This document shows positions 1-11,141 of a DNA stretch of 64,000 nucleotides, in pieces. How positions within the stretch are numbered: the stretch's first letter is position 1; the number at the start of each line of letters is the position of its first letter. The stretch is from Epiperipatus broadwayi. Its lineage: Eukaryota; Onychophora; Udeonychophora; Euonychophora; Peripatidae. The stretch lies in NCBI GenBank assembly GCA_028023455.1, contig JAQFVV010000050.1, positions 984,411-1,048,410 of the forward strand, read 5' to 3'. The notes under the pieces are model-generated. The model was not told where the DNA came from, made no database searches, and saw only the letters and a program-made list of their open reading frames with translations. A program made the translations under genes and the position numbers.

Positions 1-1327
1 AACACACAACAAAGAATTTACGAGAAAAGGCTCTTTTTCATATTTCTCCTTTTTCCACAATGAATATATCTCTTCATCATTGGAAATAAGATGTCTGTTG
101 TTGTATTTAGATTAAAGTTTGATATTACACATGCTAGGTATTTATAATGGCACAAAGTTGTCACATTATACCAGGAAGGGAAGGATGGTTTTGACATGAA
201 ATGTTCATAATAAAAATTCATAAAAAGTGCCATTTTAAAAAGTCACACCTACCTGTTTTTATGTAGTATCATAATAATATTTTAATTTGCAAAGCATAGA
301 TAGTTGATTGAGATACTGCCAAATCTCTTTGTGCTCATTATAATATTTATCTGACAGCCAATCAGATGTCATGATAACTGTCCAAATGACAACCAAACCT
401 TAACCACATGACAAAGATTTTACAAGAAAAGGGTGGCCATATTTTTCTCTACTTTTCTTTCTATATATCTAAGCCAGTCAAAAGTACTTAGGTTTGAAAG
501 CGTGAAGTTTTAAATATCTTCACTTATATAATATAGGAAATTTTTATTCTGTAATTTGGTTACAACTCATATGATAAGATTAAAAATAGGATACATTAAA
601 TGGTATTCAAAGAAGAAAAAAGTTTAATGATGACATATCTTGCATTACATAACCTAAGATGACTACAGTGATCCATAGGGGACCTGGGATTTGGTATTTT
701 GGAGATAGGTGATTAAGCTTTCATGACTTGAAATGTACAAAGATGACATCAACGTTTTGTCCATGCATAATTCACAGCATTACATAGGTAAATCAGACCC
801 TTCATAATGGTTGTCAATGTCCTCATATCCAGGGTCAAAGATATGGGCTTAAGGAAGGGGGAAATCAATAGTCAATCCTGAATAGATGCACTTAAACCAG
901 TGTTTTATTGTTTCCAGTATAGGGAGTTTTCATATGAATATTCTTAGTGTTCACAAGATCAATATTTGCTATGATTAATGTTGAGAGATTGTAATCTGGG
1001 TCGACTGATGGAAACTGGTTAAAACAAAATGCATCTAGGGATAATTTATCTTTTATGGTGTCTTTATTCACATGATTCAAAATGGGTGGAATGAAGGTTA
1101 TCAGGTGCACCTATGTGCTATGAGCGAACATGAGTATTAGAAACATTCCAAACTTGCTATTATCAATAAATAAAGTTTAAGATCAATAAGTTTGTTGCTA
1201 TAGTCTCAAACACTATTAATAAATATAACTTTAATAAAACATATATGATGTAAAGGTCAAAAGAGTCATTTTTTTAATATCAAAAAGTATGCACATAAAG
1301 AAAAAATAATTGGGACATATATAATCA
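1..1327. other. No gene seen
   Basis: AT-rich sequence with only short chance reading frames. I see no repeat, RNA gene or recognisable protein fragment here. Confidence 0.6.
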
Positions 1328-1640
1328 TACTCATCATCATTTTCAAAAATTACCATCAACTGTGGGATAAAGTTCTCTCCAAGTTCAATCCATCTTCTTC
1401 GATCTCTAGTCTTTGTTATCCATATCACTGCAGCATACTTCCTTATTTCATTCAGATATCTCACATGTACTCTCTTTCTAGGTCTTTTACTATATCTTGG
1501 AATCCAGTTTAAGACTTCAAATATTCATCTGTTATCATTTCTTTTAGAAATATGTCCAGTCCAACTCCACATCAGTCTCTTAATTTTTTCTATGATGTCA
1601 GTAACAGTTGTTTCTTCCCTCACCCATTATGCAATATGAC
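1328..1640 (-). pseudogene. RTE-like non-LTR retrotransposon, 3' end (5'-truncated)
   Basis: On the minus strand this encodes part of the C-terminal tail that follows the reverse transcriptase in RTE-clade elements. Readable pieces include RYLNEIRKYAAVIW and RDRRRWIELGENF, close to the intact copy at 57903-58262 (WMDEIRKCAGVLW and DQRRWIKLGETF). Upstream, the VTDIIEKIKRLMW-like and GHISKRNDNR-like parts are frame-broken. The 3' side runs into a (GAT)-rich tail, read as atcatcatt on the plus strand, as expected for this clade. No endonuclease or reverse transcriptase core is present, so this is a dead 5'-truncated insertion. Confidence 0.8.
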
Positions 1641-4600
1641 TATAAAATTATTCTTATATTCTTAATATTATATTATAATATTATGTAATATCAATGCAAA
1701 ATTATGTACTATGTAATATGAATGTACATACCAGCAATTTTTTTCCAATTTTTTAGTACTTATCAATGTCTTCATCTCAACTTCACCATACCACAATCTT
1801 TTGCCATGTCAGATCACACTTTCTATCTGCATTTTATGATCAAACTTTGCTCTGTAGTTGAGTTACTTGAATTTCATGTTCATTTTAACAGTTCAAACAC
1901 TTTTCTCACACTATTCTCAGCAATAAAGGGAGCATTTTCTATGATGTCATATTTATTTGAAAGTTTGTGATTTTATTTGCAGTTGTATGTTATACCATCA
2001 TTTAGTTGTATTGTGTCATGCTTTTAGAAAATTTTCAGATTTTATTTGTACTTTTTCCATTACATTCAACTGCTAGCAATCAGACACCTTGATCTACAGA
2101 ATGCTATACATTGTAAGGCAGCTCATCAGTATTAATAATAAAATGGTTTATTGTTCACAAGATCAGGTGAAATGCAAACACCAGAAGTGTTAAAACTGGA
2201 CTGAGATCTCAAAAATCTGCCACACTACAACTGCACCAAAGATGTTAAGCATTTATTCATTATTATTAATTAAATTGTCTATTTCTCGGAAATTTTTATA
2301 AAGTTTGAACACCAGAAATGACATAGATGGTCAGAATTACATCGATCTTAGTCTCCAGGGCCTGCCATTCAATGACTGCACCAAATATTAATTGACACTG
2401 AAAGTATCAGAAACATATCTATGGTCCATGAAGCTCTTCGGGTCCTGTCAATACATTGAATATTGCAAAACAGTTCACATTTATTAATGAACAAAATTTT
2501 ATATGACGTTTGAGCACCAACATGCTCAGAATGGACTCTGATCCAAAGACTTTGATTTGGCGACACTGCCATGTTATTACAAAACATGTAGAGAAGTTTG
2601 CTATTATCCCGTCCTTTTTAAACTGCTTAAGTTTAGATTCTTAATTTTAGATCCATTACTTGAGAGGAAAAGTTTATTATAAAATCTGCAGCTTAGGCAA
2701 ATATTGGCGTAACCTTTACACACCATTCGTTTGATTCCATTTTATAAAACAAAAGTTAATTAATTGCTAAATATTTTGTAGGTAAACAGAATTAAATATT
2801 TTTTTTAATTAACTGCATTGCAATTTTATCATATCAGTTTTTTAATCTAATAAATAGTAGTTGCAATTATTTTAATATTTCAAAATGCTTTAAAATTTTT
2901 TTAAACTACTTTCTTATTGTCAATAAACATATATATATATAAGACATCATTTAATTTCACAAGAAAAAAATGCAATAAGTTTTATAAAGAACCTTGAATT
3001 TGTTTAAAGCATAATAAATATTTTTTACATACTTTTGTGTTATCCCCAGAATGAATCATTTTATGCTTCAGTAAACAGAAAAAATATATAAAAAAACTCA
3101 TAAACAGAATTCATTAACTTTTATAAAATCAAATTTTATGATGCTGTTTTTATTACTGCATGAATGAACTTTTATTAAATGAAAATAAAATTTAAATCAT
3201 ATATATATATGAATAAAATTTGATATGTGGTTGAAACTTTTTTTACAATTCCTAAAATTTTGTATAGTGATTGGCAAATAATTTTACAAACTTATTATAC
3301 ATATATTTAATGGTTTTATTTCACCAAGAAACACATATCAAACAAATAGGTAAAGATTTGTAGATTAAATTGAAGTAGTTTCTTATTTTTAGAAGATTCA
3401 TGGCAGCCAATGGTACAATCCTGATTATATACTGTGTATGTACAGTACCTATTTCCTTATCAATGAGAAACATGCTCTCCATTAAACCCCAAATGAATTA
3501 AATTACTTGGAATTGCCTATACCAACTTTAACCCTATAATGGACAACCTGTATACTGCCATTCAGATTTGACAATAAATTGTTGCTATCTCTATTTCCCT
3601 TCAATGGGGCTTATTATTTACAACTAGATCCCCTTTCATACTGAAAGTAACCACATTCACTGATCATCATCACCAATTGATCTGTTATTAGTATTGGATA
3701 TATATTATCTATTGGTCCATAGAGATGAATAATCAATCTGATTAGAATAAGATGGAATATGGAATAGTTCATTACTTAAAGGTAAGGTAAAATATAAAAA
3801 AGTCAATTTCAACTTAACACTTAACTGGGGCAAGCAAACTATGTTTAAGCCTAGATGCCGACTATTCTTTATGTACTGGTTTGATTTAAAGATTTAAAAT
3901 GGAAAAAAAAATTATTAAATAATGGTATGCAGAAAGTATATTCTTCTTTTTAATTTTATCCAAATTTATAGGAATTTAATTATGTCAAATTCATGTCAGG
4001 TATTTATACACATTTAATATTTTATAGTGGGTAGTAAAATTACATAAAAATATATTGTATTTAAAATAGTAAACACATCTTGTAAGTCTACGTTGATTTT
4101 CTAATATTAATAGTCAAGATTTTTTTATTTATTAAGAAAAACATTTCTTTAGAATAAATACACAAATTCTTGTTATGCATTAATAACTTGGACAGTAATG
4201 CACCAAGTATTTCAGGTGTCATGCTGTTATATCTATGCAACTGAGCTATGTCTGCCCCAAAGACTGTGCCTTGGAGTGCATGTGCTAGTTTTATTGTTTT
4301 TATTAGATTGGAGATTGAACCATCCTTTAGTTTCTAGACTGAGCATGAGTTTTATTCTCTCTTCTTACCTGTGATCATCAGTTGAGATTTATCATTTTTC
4401 AGTCATTTATTTATTAGAATGAGAGGTCAAATTAACCAATCTACTATTATTTCTGGGGGGTGCCCCCATCATTGAAATTGTCACTATTACACAGCTTATT
4501 ATTTTTCTCATAGAAACATGATTGCAGCATTAAAGCCTCTTTGTCATCCAATCTGTTGGTTCTTCCTTCCAGTAAGTTTATTTCAGTGTCTTAGTTTTCA

Positions 4601-5490
4601 TCTCCTTTCATACTCCAGACCTCCAGGTGCTATAATGAATCTTCCTCTATTATCTTTGAAATCATAGTTTAGATTATATTGTTAGGGAGAAATTCTGGTT
4701 GTTGTTCAGTGCTATTTGTTTTCATGTACCAAAGAATAGCCCCTCAGGTACCAGTAAGTGGTCTCTGATCTTAAGATTACATAAGGTTTCCTTATATGTA
4801 TTCCATGGGTTTTGCATGTTTTGATTGAATTTAAGATGGCACCTGGTGAGCCACAAAGCAAACAGAATGAAGATAGACATTCTTATGACAACAAATTTAC
4901 TACTGATCAAGGCTTTATTGAGATTAAGGATTTAAATACACCCTGATCAAATACTTTCATTTGATAGGAATGATAAAAAACAACAACTTTTTTTCACATT
5001 TTTGTGTATTTAAAATTTTAAGTAATAAAAATTTTAACCAACGACTCATTAGACTAGTCGTATATCCCTGAAGATGTCAATAATAAATACTATTGGACAA
5101 ATATTTATTTTTAGTAAACAAAAATAATTTTCTTCACGCTACTCAAAAACATCTGCATAGGGTCTGAAAGTTACTGACATTTAAATTACCACTAAATACA
5201 AAATAGAATTTGTGATTAACAGTAATTACTGATAATTACCTACAATATATTTCTTTTTAAGTCGGATATTTAAAAAATGTTTTTTTTTTAAATTAAGATA
5301 AAAGTTTATTGAGAAATTAGAAAAAAAAGAAGCAAATGAAAAACATGTACAATAAGTTAATAGAATCTGGTGAAAGTCTTTACATGTTCTTAATCAATGG
5401 TATGAGCTCCATAAAAAAAGAAAGTTCTTGTGATACTTTCTGGAAGAGTTACTCTTAATCATGTGTCTTTGAAAAGACAACCAGGAGCCA
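1641..5490. other. Long AT-rich stretch without a recognisable gene
   Basis: No gene recognised. Three loosely similar segments at about 2155-2236, 2300-2376 and 2505-2575 share a 'gtttgaacacca...gatctca...ctgcca' pattern and may be an old repeat. The part at 4190-4930 is slightly richer in G+C but every frame is broken by stops. Short (AT)n runs lie near 2929 and 3200. Confidence 0.5.
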
Positions 5491-5494
5491 GAGT

Positions 5495-5876
5495 TTGATC
5501 TCTGGTTGCTGTGGTTTTGATGATGCTTATAAAAGTTTTGAATACACAGGAGCTGGCTTGATCAAAGATGCATTTGCATTTGGTCAGCAAAATGCTGAAG
5601 ACATGGAAGGTGGAAAGTTTTATGATGGAAAAAGTACCAGTGTTGATGGTTTTCTGAAGATTAAAAATAATGTTGATGTTGGTTGATACATTTTTTGCAA
5701 TATAAACTCTTATTGGATTGAGAAGAGAACAGTCATTTATTATGTGATGGATGGATTACTCAGTAGAACTACAGAGTTGGCAAGTAGTGTTAAGGCTGAT
5801 GAAACCTCTCTTGAAAACTAGGAAGAAATTGGTGGGAAGAAAGTTGAGGTTGAACTTTAAAATGAAGTGTTGGTAG
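5495..5876 (+). pseudogene. Broken coding-like segment, unknown origin
   Basis: A single plus-strand frame reads like real protein but is interrupted by TGA at 5684-5686 and TAG near 5818. The residues before the first stop are rich in Gly, Asp, Lys and Phe (for example YTGAGLIKDAFAFGQQN and FYDGKSTSVDGFL). The same frame continues with AEDMEGG-like acidic text and then SSVKADETSLEN. This composition is unlike the Phe/Ile/Tyr-rich nonsense typical of this AT-rich window. There is no in-frame ATG start. I do not recognise the family. It may be a processed pseudogene or a decayed transposon gene; a tRNA-type SINE abuts its 3' side. Confidence 0.3.
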
Positions 5877-5960
5877 TTGAGAAGTCAGCACAGCCACCTC
5901 ACAAGCAGTTGTCATGGGTTAGCAGGTTCGTTTCCTGGCTGATGTTATGACACATGAAAA
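5877..5960 (+). mobile_element. tRNA-derived SINE, diverged copy (family S)
   Basis: Matches the cleaner SINE at 63485-63594: 'gagaagtcagcacagcc' aligns with 'gagaggtcagcgcagct' (A-box region), 'aggttcgtttcctggctgatg' aligns with the B-box region, and both end in 'tatgacacatg/tatgacatatg' followed by an A-rich run. Pol III A and B boxes are both degraded. No target-site duplication is visible. Confidence 0.65.
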
Positions 5961-6056
5961 TAAAAGTAAATTTTAAATTTGAGCCTGATGTAAATGTAGC
6001 ATTATTAATATAAACTTGTAATTAATATACAAGTCAAATAATATATATATATATAT
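5961..6056. repeat. (AT)n tract used as LTR-element target
   Basis: Short intergenic run ending in an (AT)n microsatellite at about 6039-6056. The LTR element begins immediately after it, and another (AT)n run follows the other end of the element at 12767, so the element sits inside a simple repeat. Confidence 0.6.
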
Positions 6057-7684
6057 TGTACCGGATGGTTCCGCTGAATTAAGTATACTTACAAGTATAT
6101 TTGCTTCGCTGGTTTCAAACTTCTTCATAATACATTTATAATCTTATAAATGTTACGTGAACGAACCGGCACGTTCGAGCAAAATGGGAGATATTATTGA
6201 TAGCTTTAACTATCAACAATGGCCCACCTCGGCTGCTAAATTCAAACCCCTACTATCCAAACACTTTATTTATTTCGGAGTAAACTCCAGGCGCCAGCTA
6301 TCTATTCAGAAGAATAAACAATGTATTTGGTCAATAGGCTCATAATCCAGCGCTTGAAACGATCCCAAACACTAGCCCAGTCTAATTTTAATCAGTAATA
6401 AAATATAGAAAAAGAATTGATAAAAAGAATTGACCGACAAATAAAGTTTTAGTTTAAAGACAATTTATTTTAACTTGCATTAACTATACTAAATTTAAAT
6501 ATCTTTATAATTTTTAACTAACATAATATTGGTATTTTTGTTACGCACATTTTTAAATTAACACAATATAATATATCTTATGAAAAAGCAAAATAATACT
6601 TGACATTGATAACTTATATAGCATTTACAAACACGCACATCAATAGTTCATTTTATGCCTGCTTATAGAGTTTATATAATTTGAATCTTGAATTTTTACG
6701 AATTACAGCAGTGGCTACTATATATAAATGTGAATAATAAAATGTTTTACCTAGAATTTTTGGAACATGGATATTGCTTGTTGTTAGCTGCTTCTGATGG
6801 AGTATATCTAATAAAGGATATCTAACTGGTTAGATTTGCCATTTCTTGAGAAGATTTGATGATAATCTGTTGGTTTTATTCTTAGAGACAGTTGAACATT
6901 GACGGAGGATTTCTGAGCTGTTAGATAGACATTATTTCAAGGGCAGGTCTTGCTGATCTTATTGGACTAAGGGCTGAAATAAGAGCGTATATTCCCTAAA
7001 GCTGCTCAACACTGCATTTCTGTTTCTGGATACATAATATAAATTGCACTGTTATCAGAACTGAAACAAGATTGACACTGAAAACTAGTCTGAAACTGAA
7101 CTCCAATAAAAGTCTGGCTATTTATATATGCGAATTGTTTTCATTTTAAAATCCTCTGGCAATACGTGTTGTCAAAATTCCTTTAGTAACTAATCCTATG
7201 ACATGTTTTTGAAGATTGTTTAATTAGTAGTAGCCATTTCAAAATGTGTTGTTTTTATATCTTTAATTAGTAGCCCACCGCTGTGTTTTTAAATATATTT
7301 CATTTCAATATTTATTTTCTTGTGTTTTTCAATATGATTTTAACATGCATTTATCTTATTAACAAGCTAATATTTATTTTTATTTACCACCACACATATA
7401 TACGCATTTATTCTAATAAACTGGAATGAAAAGAGATTTATATTTTAACTTTTAATTTATAATAACACTCTTTAACTTTTATGGATTCTTAGTTTTTTCT
7501 ATAGGAAAACTCCCCCTCCTCTTCTTTTAATTAAGTAATCGTAAGTTTTCTTTCAAGAACTCTCTGATTTTTAAATCTTACTTTCATGAAAACAAACTGC
7601 ATTTACATTTAATAAAGAAACTTTAGATTTTTATAAATTATTTTTTTAGATAAATTAGTATGTGCCAATTTCAATATTGGTACA
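6057..7684 (-). repeat. LTR (3' LTR in element orientation)
   Basis: Starts TGTACCGG and ends ATTGGTACA on the plus strand, a 6-bp inverted terminal match. Both LTRs keep a 62-codon open frame on the plus strand with no ATG start. It is antisense to the inferred element and probably not translated. Differences from the other LTR are scattered substitutions and small indels, indicating moderate age. Confidence 0.8.
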
Positions 7685-7689
7685 TTGCA

Positions 7690-7700
7690 CCCCTCTCTTC
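7690..7700 (-). promoter_or_regulatory. Polypurine tract next to the LTR
   Basis: Minus strand reads GAAGAGAGGGG, followed by five bases and then TGTACC, the LTR start. In LTR retroelements the polypurine tract primes plus-strand DNA synthesis and lies immediately upstream of the 3' LTR. The five-base offset is slightly unusual. Confidence 0.5.
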
Positions 7701-7814
7701 ATTTTAGAGTAAAATGTGTCATTTTTGACCATTTTATCTCTGAGGCTTTAATTCTTAATTCTAATTATTATTATTTTTCTAAGTTTGCTTTTTTTATATC
7801 TTTCACTTTTACAT

Positions 7815-8240
7815 GCTAAGGGCATTCTTCAATTATGCTTAACTTCTTTCTATGCTGAAAACATTGCTTACAATGTTCAGAGTCCTGGATAGTGACCACC
7901 GGACAAACTAATTTTGTGGCACAGGGATCTTTCGGAAATGAGGTGGATGCAGATTCGCTGACTTATACTGGCTTACATGTATATAAAATTGAAGCTTCAT
8001 TTGCTGGGTTTCTACCAGACTTGGAGAAAGAAAGGGGCGCTGCATATGGCAGGAATTATCAACTGTCCATTTCTGACTTATGCTTTGGAAAACAAGGTAC
8101 TAGATATGGGGATTCTCCCCTGAAGAAGTGACTTGTGGCTCATGCTGGATTTGCCCAGGGAACATTTTAAAAGATGAATGATCCCTGCCAATCCATCACG
8201 GGTACTAAGATTTATCCAGTCGACAGCTTCAAACTTAATC
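7815..8240. other. G+C-richer segment inside the LTR element, possibly coding-derived
   Basis: Noticeably richer in G+C than its surroundings. On the plus strand a frame of about 90 codons is open up to TGA at 8129-8131 (pieces such as NEVDADSLTYTGLHVYKIEA and LEKERGAAYGRNYQL). On the minus strand, the element's own direction, shorter pieces are open, including one with a Cys-x2-Cys pair (DSEHCKQCFQHRKK) that could be the remains of a zinc-binding Gag-like end. I cannot decide the true strand from sequence alone and do not recognise a family. Confidence 0.3.
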
Positions 8241-9143
8241 CTTATCTAACTTATTTCAATACTACCCTCATCCCTTAATTTTAACCCTTATACACTCTTA
8301 ATATAACTTAGATTGACTTTATATTTATATTAACTTGACTTAATTACTTTAAACCATTATATTTTCTTTCTTTTATTAACTTGCGAATATTCAAAACTAT
8401 TTTATTTTAACGTGCGTGTACTCAGAAAACTATTTTATTTTACTGCTCTTCATTATTATACAAAAATACTTTTATTTATTTATTTGACTTGAATACTTTA
8501 AACCATTTATTTATTTTCTTTTATTAACTTGCGTATATTCAAAACAAACTTTTATCATTATTACGCTACTTTTGTTATTAATCTGTGCGTGGAGAAAAAA
8601 AATCTTTTATTCTACAAAGCCCCCATTATTATTATTACTTAAACAAATCCTAAATTTAACTTTACTTTTAATTTATCATCATTCATTTATTTTTAATTTA
8701 TTATTTTAGTTTTAAATAGAAGTTTCAGGTTTAAATTTATCAAATTATTGACCTTAGAATTATCATATTCGTGCTCATTGTCCATTTCCAGTCCTATTTG
8801 TTTATTTCCTTTACTATTCCGCCCAATTACTAACTTTTAAACTATGTCAGGCAGTTCCTTCTTTCTTTCTACTAACTCACTAACATAAATTATACTCCAC
8901 ATTCTCACATTTCTCCCTCGATTAAAATTTATTGCTTTATCTCTTTCTCATTTTGTTCTATTCTCTGCCTTGTAAATTAGAAAACCTTTAAGCTTCACAG
9001 ACCTCCATAATTTTCCTAACTGTTAATATTTTTTTCTATTCTTTCTCTTCGTTTTAAATCTCAGTTTAAAACAAACAAAAACTTTTACTTTAATCTTTTT
9101 AAATTTTTGTAAAAACATTTCTACCCTATCTTCTACCTTGAAC
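8241..9143. other. Interior of LTR element, no ORF
   Basis: Very T-rich on the plus strand (A-rich in element orientation). It contains repeated 'ttaacttgcg...tattcaaaacta' phrases near 8380-8440 and 8525-8545. No reading frame of note. Confidence 0.5.
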
Positions 9144-9569
9144 TTATGTCTCTCTTTCTATTTCTTGGTCTACATTTGTTTCTACCTTATTGGTCACAAC
9201 ACTATCTGATTGTAATTCAATTTCTATCTCTTTGATCACTTCAATTTCCTTATCTTCTTTGACAAAATCTACTTCTACGATTTCTTGATTTTTCTCTACC
9301 TTTCCTCTAATTTCACATCTTATTTCTCTTACGTCTGCTCTGAGTTCTTTAATTTCTGTTTTAAGTTCTAGCTGAAATTGTTCAAATTTCTGACACAATT
9401 CTTCTTTGAGGTCTTGCTGACTTTGTTTGATTTCTTCCCTGAATTTTTGCATTGTATTCATCATCATTTTCATCATTATTCACGTCTCAGATACTTCTTT
9501 CTCTTTTTCCACTAACTGTGGATTTTTAAAATATATTGGGCTTTCTACCAGCTCCATTTCATTATTCAT
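9144..9569 (-). pseudogene. Coiled-coil ORF of the LTR element (Gag-like), one in-frame stop
   Basis: An ATG at 9569 opens a 29-codon piece (begins MNNEMELVESPIYF) that stops at TGA 9480-9482. The same frame resumes two codons later with MMKMMMNTMQKFREE and runs to 9144 (110 codons). The body is charged and heptad-like: repeated EIK/ELK/EIR segments with Leu or Ile spacing from about residue 12 to 60 predict a long coiled coil, followed by an acidic tail. No zinc knuckle follows in frame. Position just downstream of the 5' LTR region fits a Gag or ORF1-like nucleocapsid role, which is inference from context. The single TGA could be a mutation or a readthrough point. Confidence 0.5.
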
Positions 9570-9728
9570 AGTTACGCTATTACTTTTTATTTTTTTAAAA
9601 TTATTTTTTGCATTAACAAATCAAACATTATTATTGTTTAATTATTTTTCTTACTAAGATGGAAATATACACTGACTCCACCCCTTTTGTCCATTTTTCT
9701 ACCTGATCCTAACACTTTAGCTCCACCC

Positions 9729-9746
9729 AAAACACCCAACTGTCAG
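9729..9746. repeat. Target-site duplication, left copy (PLE-A)
   Basis: The 18-bp AAAACACCCAACTGTCAG recurs without mismatch at 10962-10979 and brackets the nested PLE. Confidence 0.9.
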
Positions 9747-9838
9747 TATTTTATATTGGACTATTTCCATCATCTAATATGTGTGTTAAATGTCTTTAGA
9801 AAAGTTTAATTTTTAGTTAAATATTCCAAATGCATTCA

Positions 9839-9989
9839 ACTGTTAGTAATATCACAGCAAACAGGTTAGTATATGTACCAACTGTTAGTAATATCACAGC
9901 AAACAAATGTTAATAATATCACAGCAAACAGGTTAGTATATGCACTAACTGTTAGTAATATCACAGCAAACAGGTTAGTATACGCACAA
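9839..9989 (-). repeat. Minisatellite in the PLE-A tail
   Basis: Four units built on ACTGTTAGTAATATCACAGC followed by AAACAGGTTAGTATATGCAC, spaced about 41, 27 and 41 bp, the third unit shortened. Other family members have one unit, so this expanded locally. Confidence 0.8.
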
Positions 9990-9991
9990 CG

Positions 9992-10024
9992 TTTCGAGAG
10001 GTATTTTTCTCCCCTCTTCTTCAG
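9992..10024 (-). ncRNA. Hammerhead-like core motif in PLE-A
   Basis: Minus strand reads CTGAAGA, then AGAGG paired with CCTCT as a stem, then GAAAC. This matches the CUGANGA / stem II / GAAA core of hammerhead ribozymes, in which the fifth base is free. Flanks also pair (CAACAC before, GTTGTG after), which closes the core as a hairpin and leaves no clear cleavage triplet, although an ACG/CGT mini stem III with a following A is an alternative fold. Hammerhead motifs are known in PLE pseudo-LTRs. Activity here is unproven. Confidence 0.45.
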
Positions 10025-10054
10025 GTGTTGCTGGCCTGACCAGTGACAGTACTA

Positions 10055-10135
10055 GCATGGGATTCGAACCTGGGTCCTTAGATTCTTGATTATTGAAATT
10101 TAAGGTAATGCTCTAACCAACTGAGCCATCCTGCC
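10055..10135 (-). other. tRNA-like segment (A and B box) in the PLE-A 3' region
   Basis: Minus strand begins GGCAGGATGGCTCAGTTGG, whose TGGCTCAGTTGG resembles a pol III A box, and later has GGTTCGAATCC, a perfect B box, in tRNA-like spacing. The middle does not fold as a normal anticodon arm, so it is not a functional tRNA gene. It lies between the end of the GIY-YIG frame and the hammerhead-like motif. The same segment occurs in short copies at 55277-55355 and 28078-28160, which therefore resemble tRNA-type SINEs. Confidence 0.7.
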
Positions 10136-10166
10136 AAAGGCAACAGTATGTAGTAATTTCATATAC

Positions 10167-10919
10167 TTATCTATGAGGTTCCTCCTGATTTCTCCACTTT
10201 TTCCTCAGAGCAAAGTTGATTAGTGATTTCCATACATTATGTATAGTCACACTAGGTTGGCTTATGGGATTTTTTGCCATTGTCATGTGAGAAGCTTTTT
10301 AAAATTTTCTTCTTTGTATCTTTTCTTCTTTATCCAATATTTTTGTATTTTCCCAATTGAACGTATGTTCATTGGTCCATACATGGTCTGCTACCTTAGA
10401 CACATCTGTTTTCTCTCTTCTAATCATCAGTTTATGTTCTTGCAAGTGCTTTTGAATGGGATGGCTGGTCTCACCAATATATGTTCTTCCACATTCACAT
10501 GGTATTTCATAGATGCAGTTTTTTCTTTGCAGCATTTCAAGTTTAGGCTTTGTAGATGTTAGAATTCCTCGTAGTGTGGTATGGCTTTGAAAAGCTGTTC
10601 TGATGTTATACTGATTGCAGATTTTTCTTAATTTGTCTGCTATTTTTGGAATGTATAGATACACTACAGTACCAATAATTGTCTTTTCTCTTGATGGTTC
10701 TTTTTGTTGTCTGTTTAATGTTTTCTTAACAACAGCTGATGGATAACCATTTTTCTTAAGAGTTTGTTCCATATAGATCTTTTCTTTTTCCAAATCACCA
10801 GTTTCTGAACAAACTTCTTTTGCTCTGTTCCACAGTGATAGTATAACTCCATGTTTTGTGTTTCTGGTGTGATTAGATGTATAGGCTAGGTATTTTCCTG
10901 TATGATGGAAATAGTCCAA
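10167..10919 (-). pseudogene. PLE-A polyprotein C-terminus: RT end plus GIY-YIG endonuclease
   Basis: A frame of 207 codons from 10919 is interrupted by TAA at 10299-10301 and then continues in frame to TAA at 10167-10169. The N-terminal part (HTGKYLAYTSNH, KHGVILSLWNRAK, NGYPSAVVKK) matches the region after the reverse-transcriptase core in Penelope proteins. Next comes the linker NIRTAFQSHTTLRGIL and a GIY-YIG nuclease domain (CIYEIPCECGRTYIGETS with HLQEHK downstream). The terminal ISQPSVTIHNVWKSL resembles the conserved PLE tail. The catalytic RT motifs are missing through 5' truncation; the first residues (DYF) come from the fused terminal repeat. In a full-length element the protein would nick DNA and prime reverse transcription. 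Confidence 0.85.
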
Positions 10920-10961
10920 TATAAAAATACAGCTAGAACACCATCATCACAAACCTTCAGA

Positions 10962-10979
10962 AAAACACCCAACTGTCAG
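10962..10979. repeat. Target-site duplication, right copy (PLE-A)
   Basis: Perfect repeat of 9729-9746. Confidence 0.9.
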
Positions 10980-11141
10980 ATTTAAAAGAATGATTTATCT
11001 TAACCAACATAAATAGCATAAATCTTTTTTCATTTAAAGAAAAAAGAAGGTTTTGGTCAATTCTTTTTTTTTTTAAATTAATACCACTTTAAATATGTAA
11101 CTCTCATTTATGACAGGTTCACCCCACATTGGCATGCTATT

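Larger units (their letters stand above)
9747..10961 (-). mobile_element. Penelope-like element, family A, 5'-truncated, nested in the LTR element
   Basis: A 1,215-bp insertion bounded by a perfect 18-bp duplication. In minus-strand order it holds: an outer terminal piece (TTCTGAAGG...), a 27-bp terminal inverted repeat containing TTGGACTATTTCCATCAT, a truncated reverse-transcriptase C-terminus plus GIY-YIG frame, a tRNA-like segment, a hammerhead-like motif, a minisatellite, and the same terminal repeat inverted. A terminal fragment joined directly to a variably truncated body, with matching inverted ends, is the pseudo-LTR architecture known for Penelope-like elements. Related pieces occur at 17540-18215, 24845-25235, 27775-28351, 54627-54890 and 55170-55546. 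Confidence 0.85.

Noticed and set aside
6157-6345. 62-codon ORF repeated in both LTRs as a possible gene
   Set aside because: It starts without ATG, is antisense to the inferred element direction and is kept in both copies only because the LTRs are similar.
10055-10135. Functional tRNA gene
   Set aside because: A and B boxes are present but no cloverleaf or anticodon arm forms, and the same segment recurs in transposon copies.
10239-10562. 107-codon plus-strand ORF
   Set aside because: It is antisense to the GIY-YIG frame of PLE-A and Phe/Cys-rich in the way antisense frames are.
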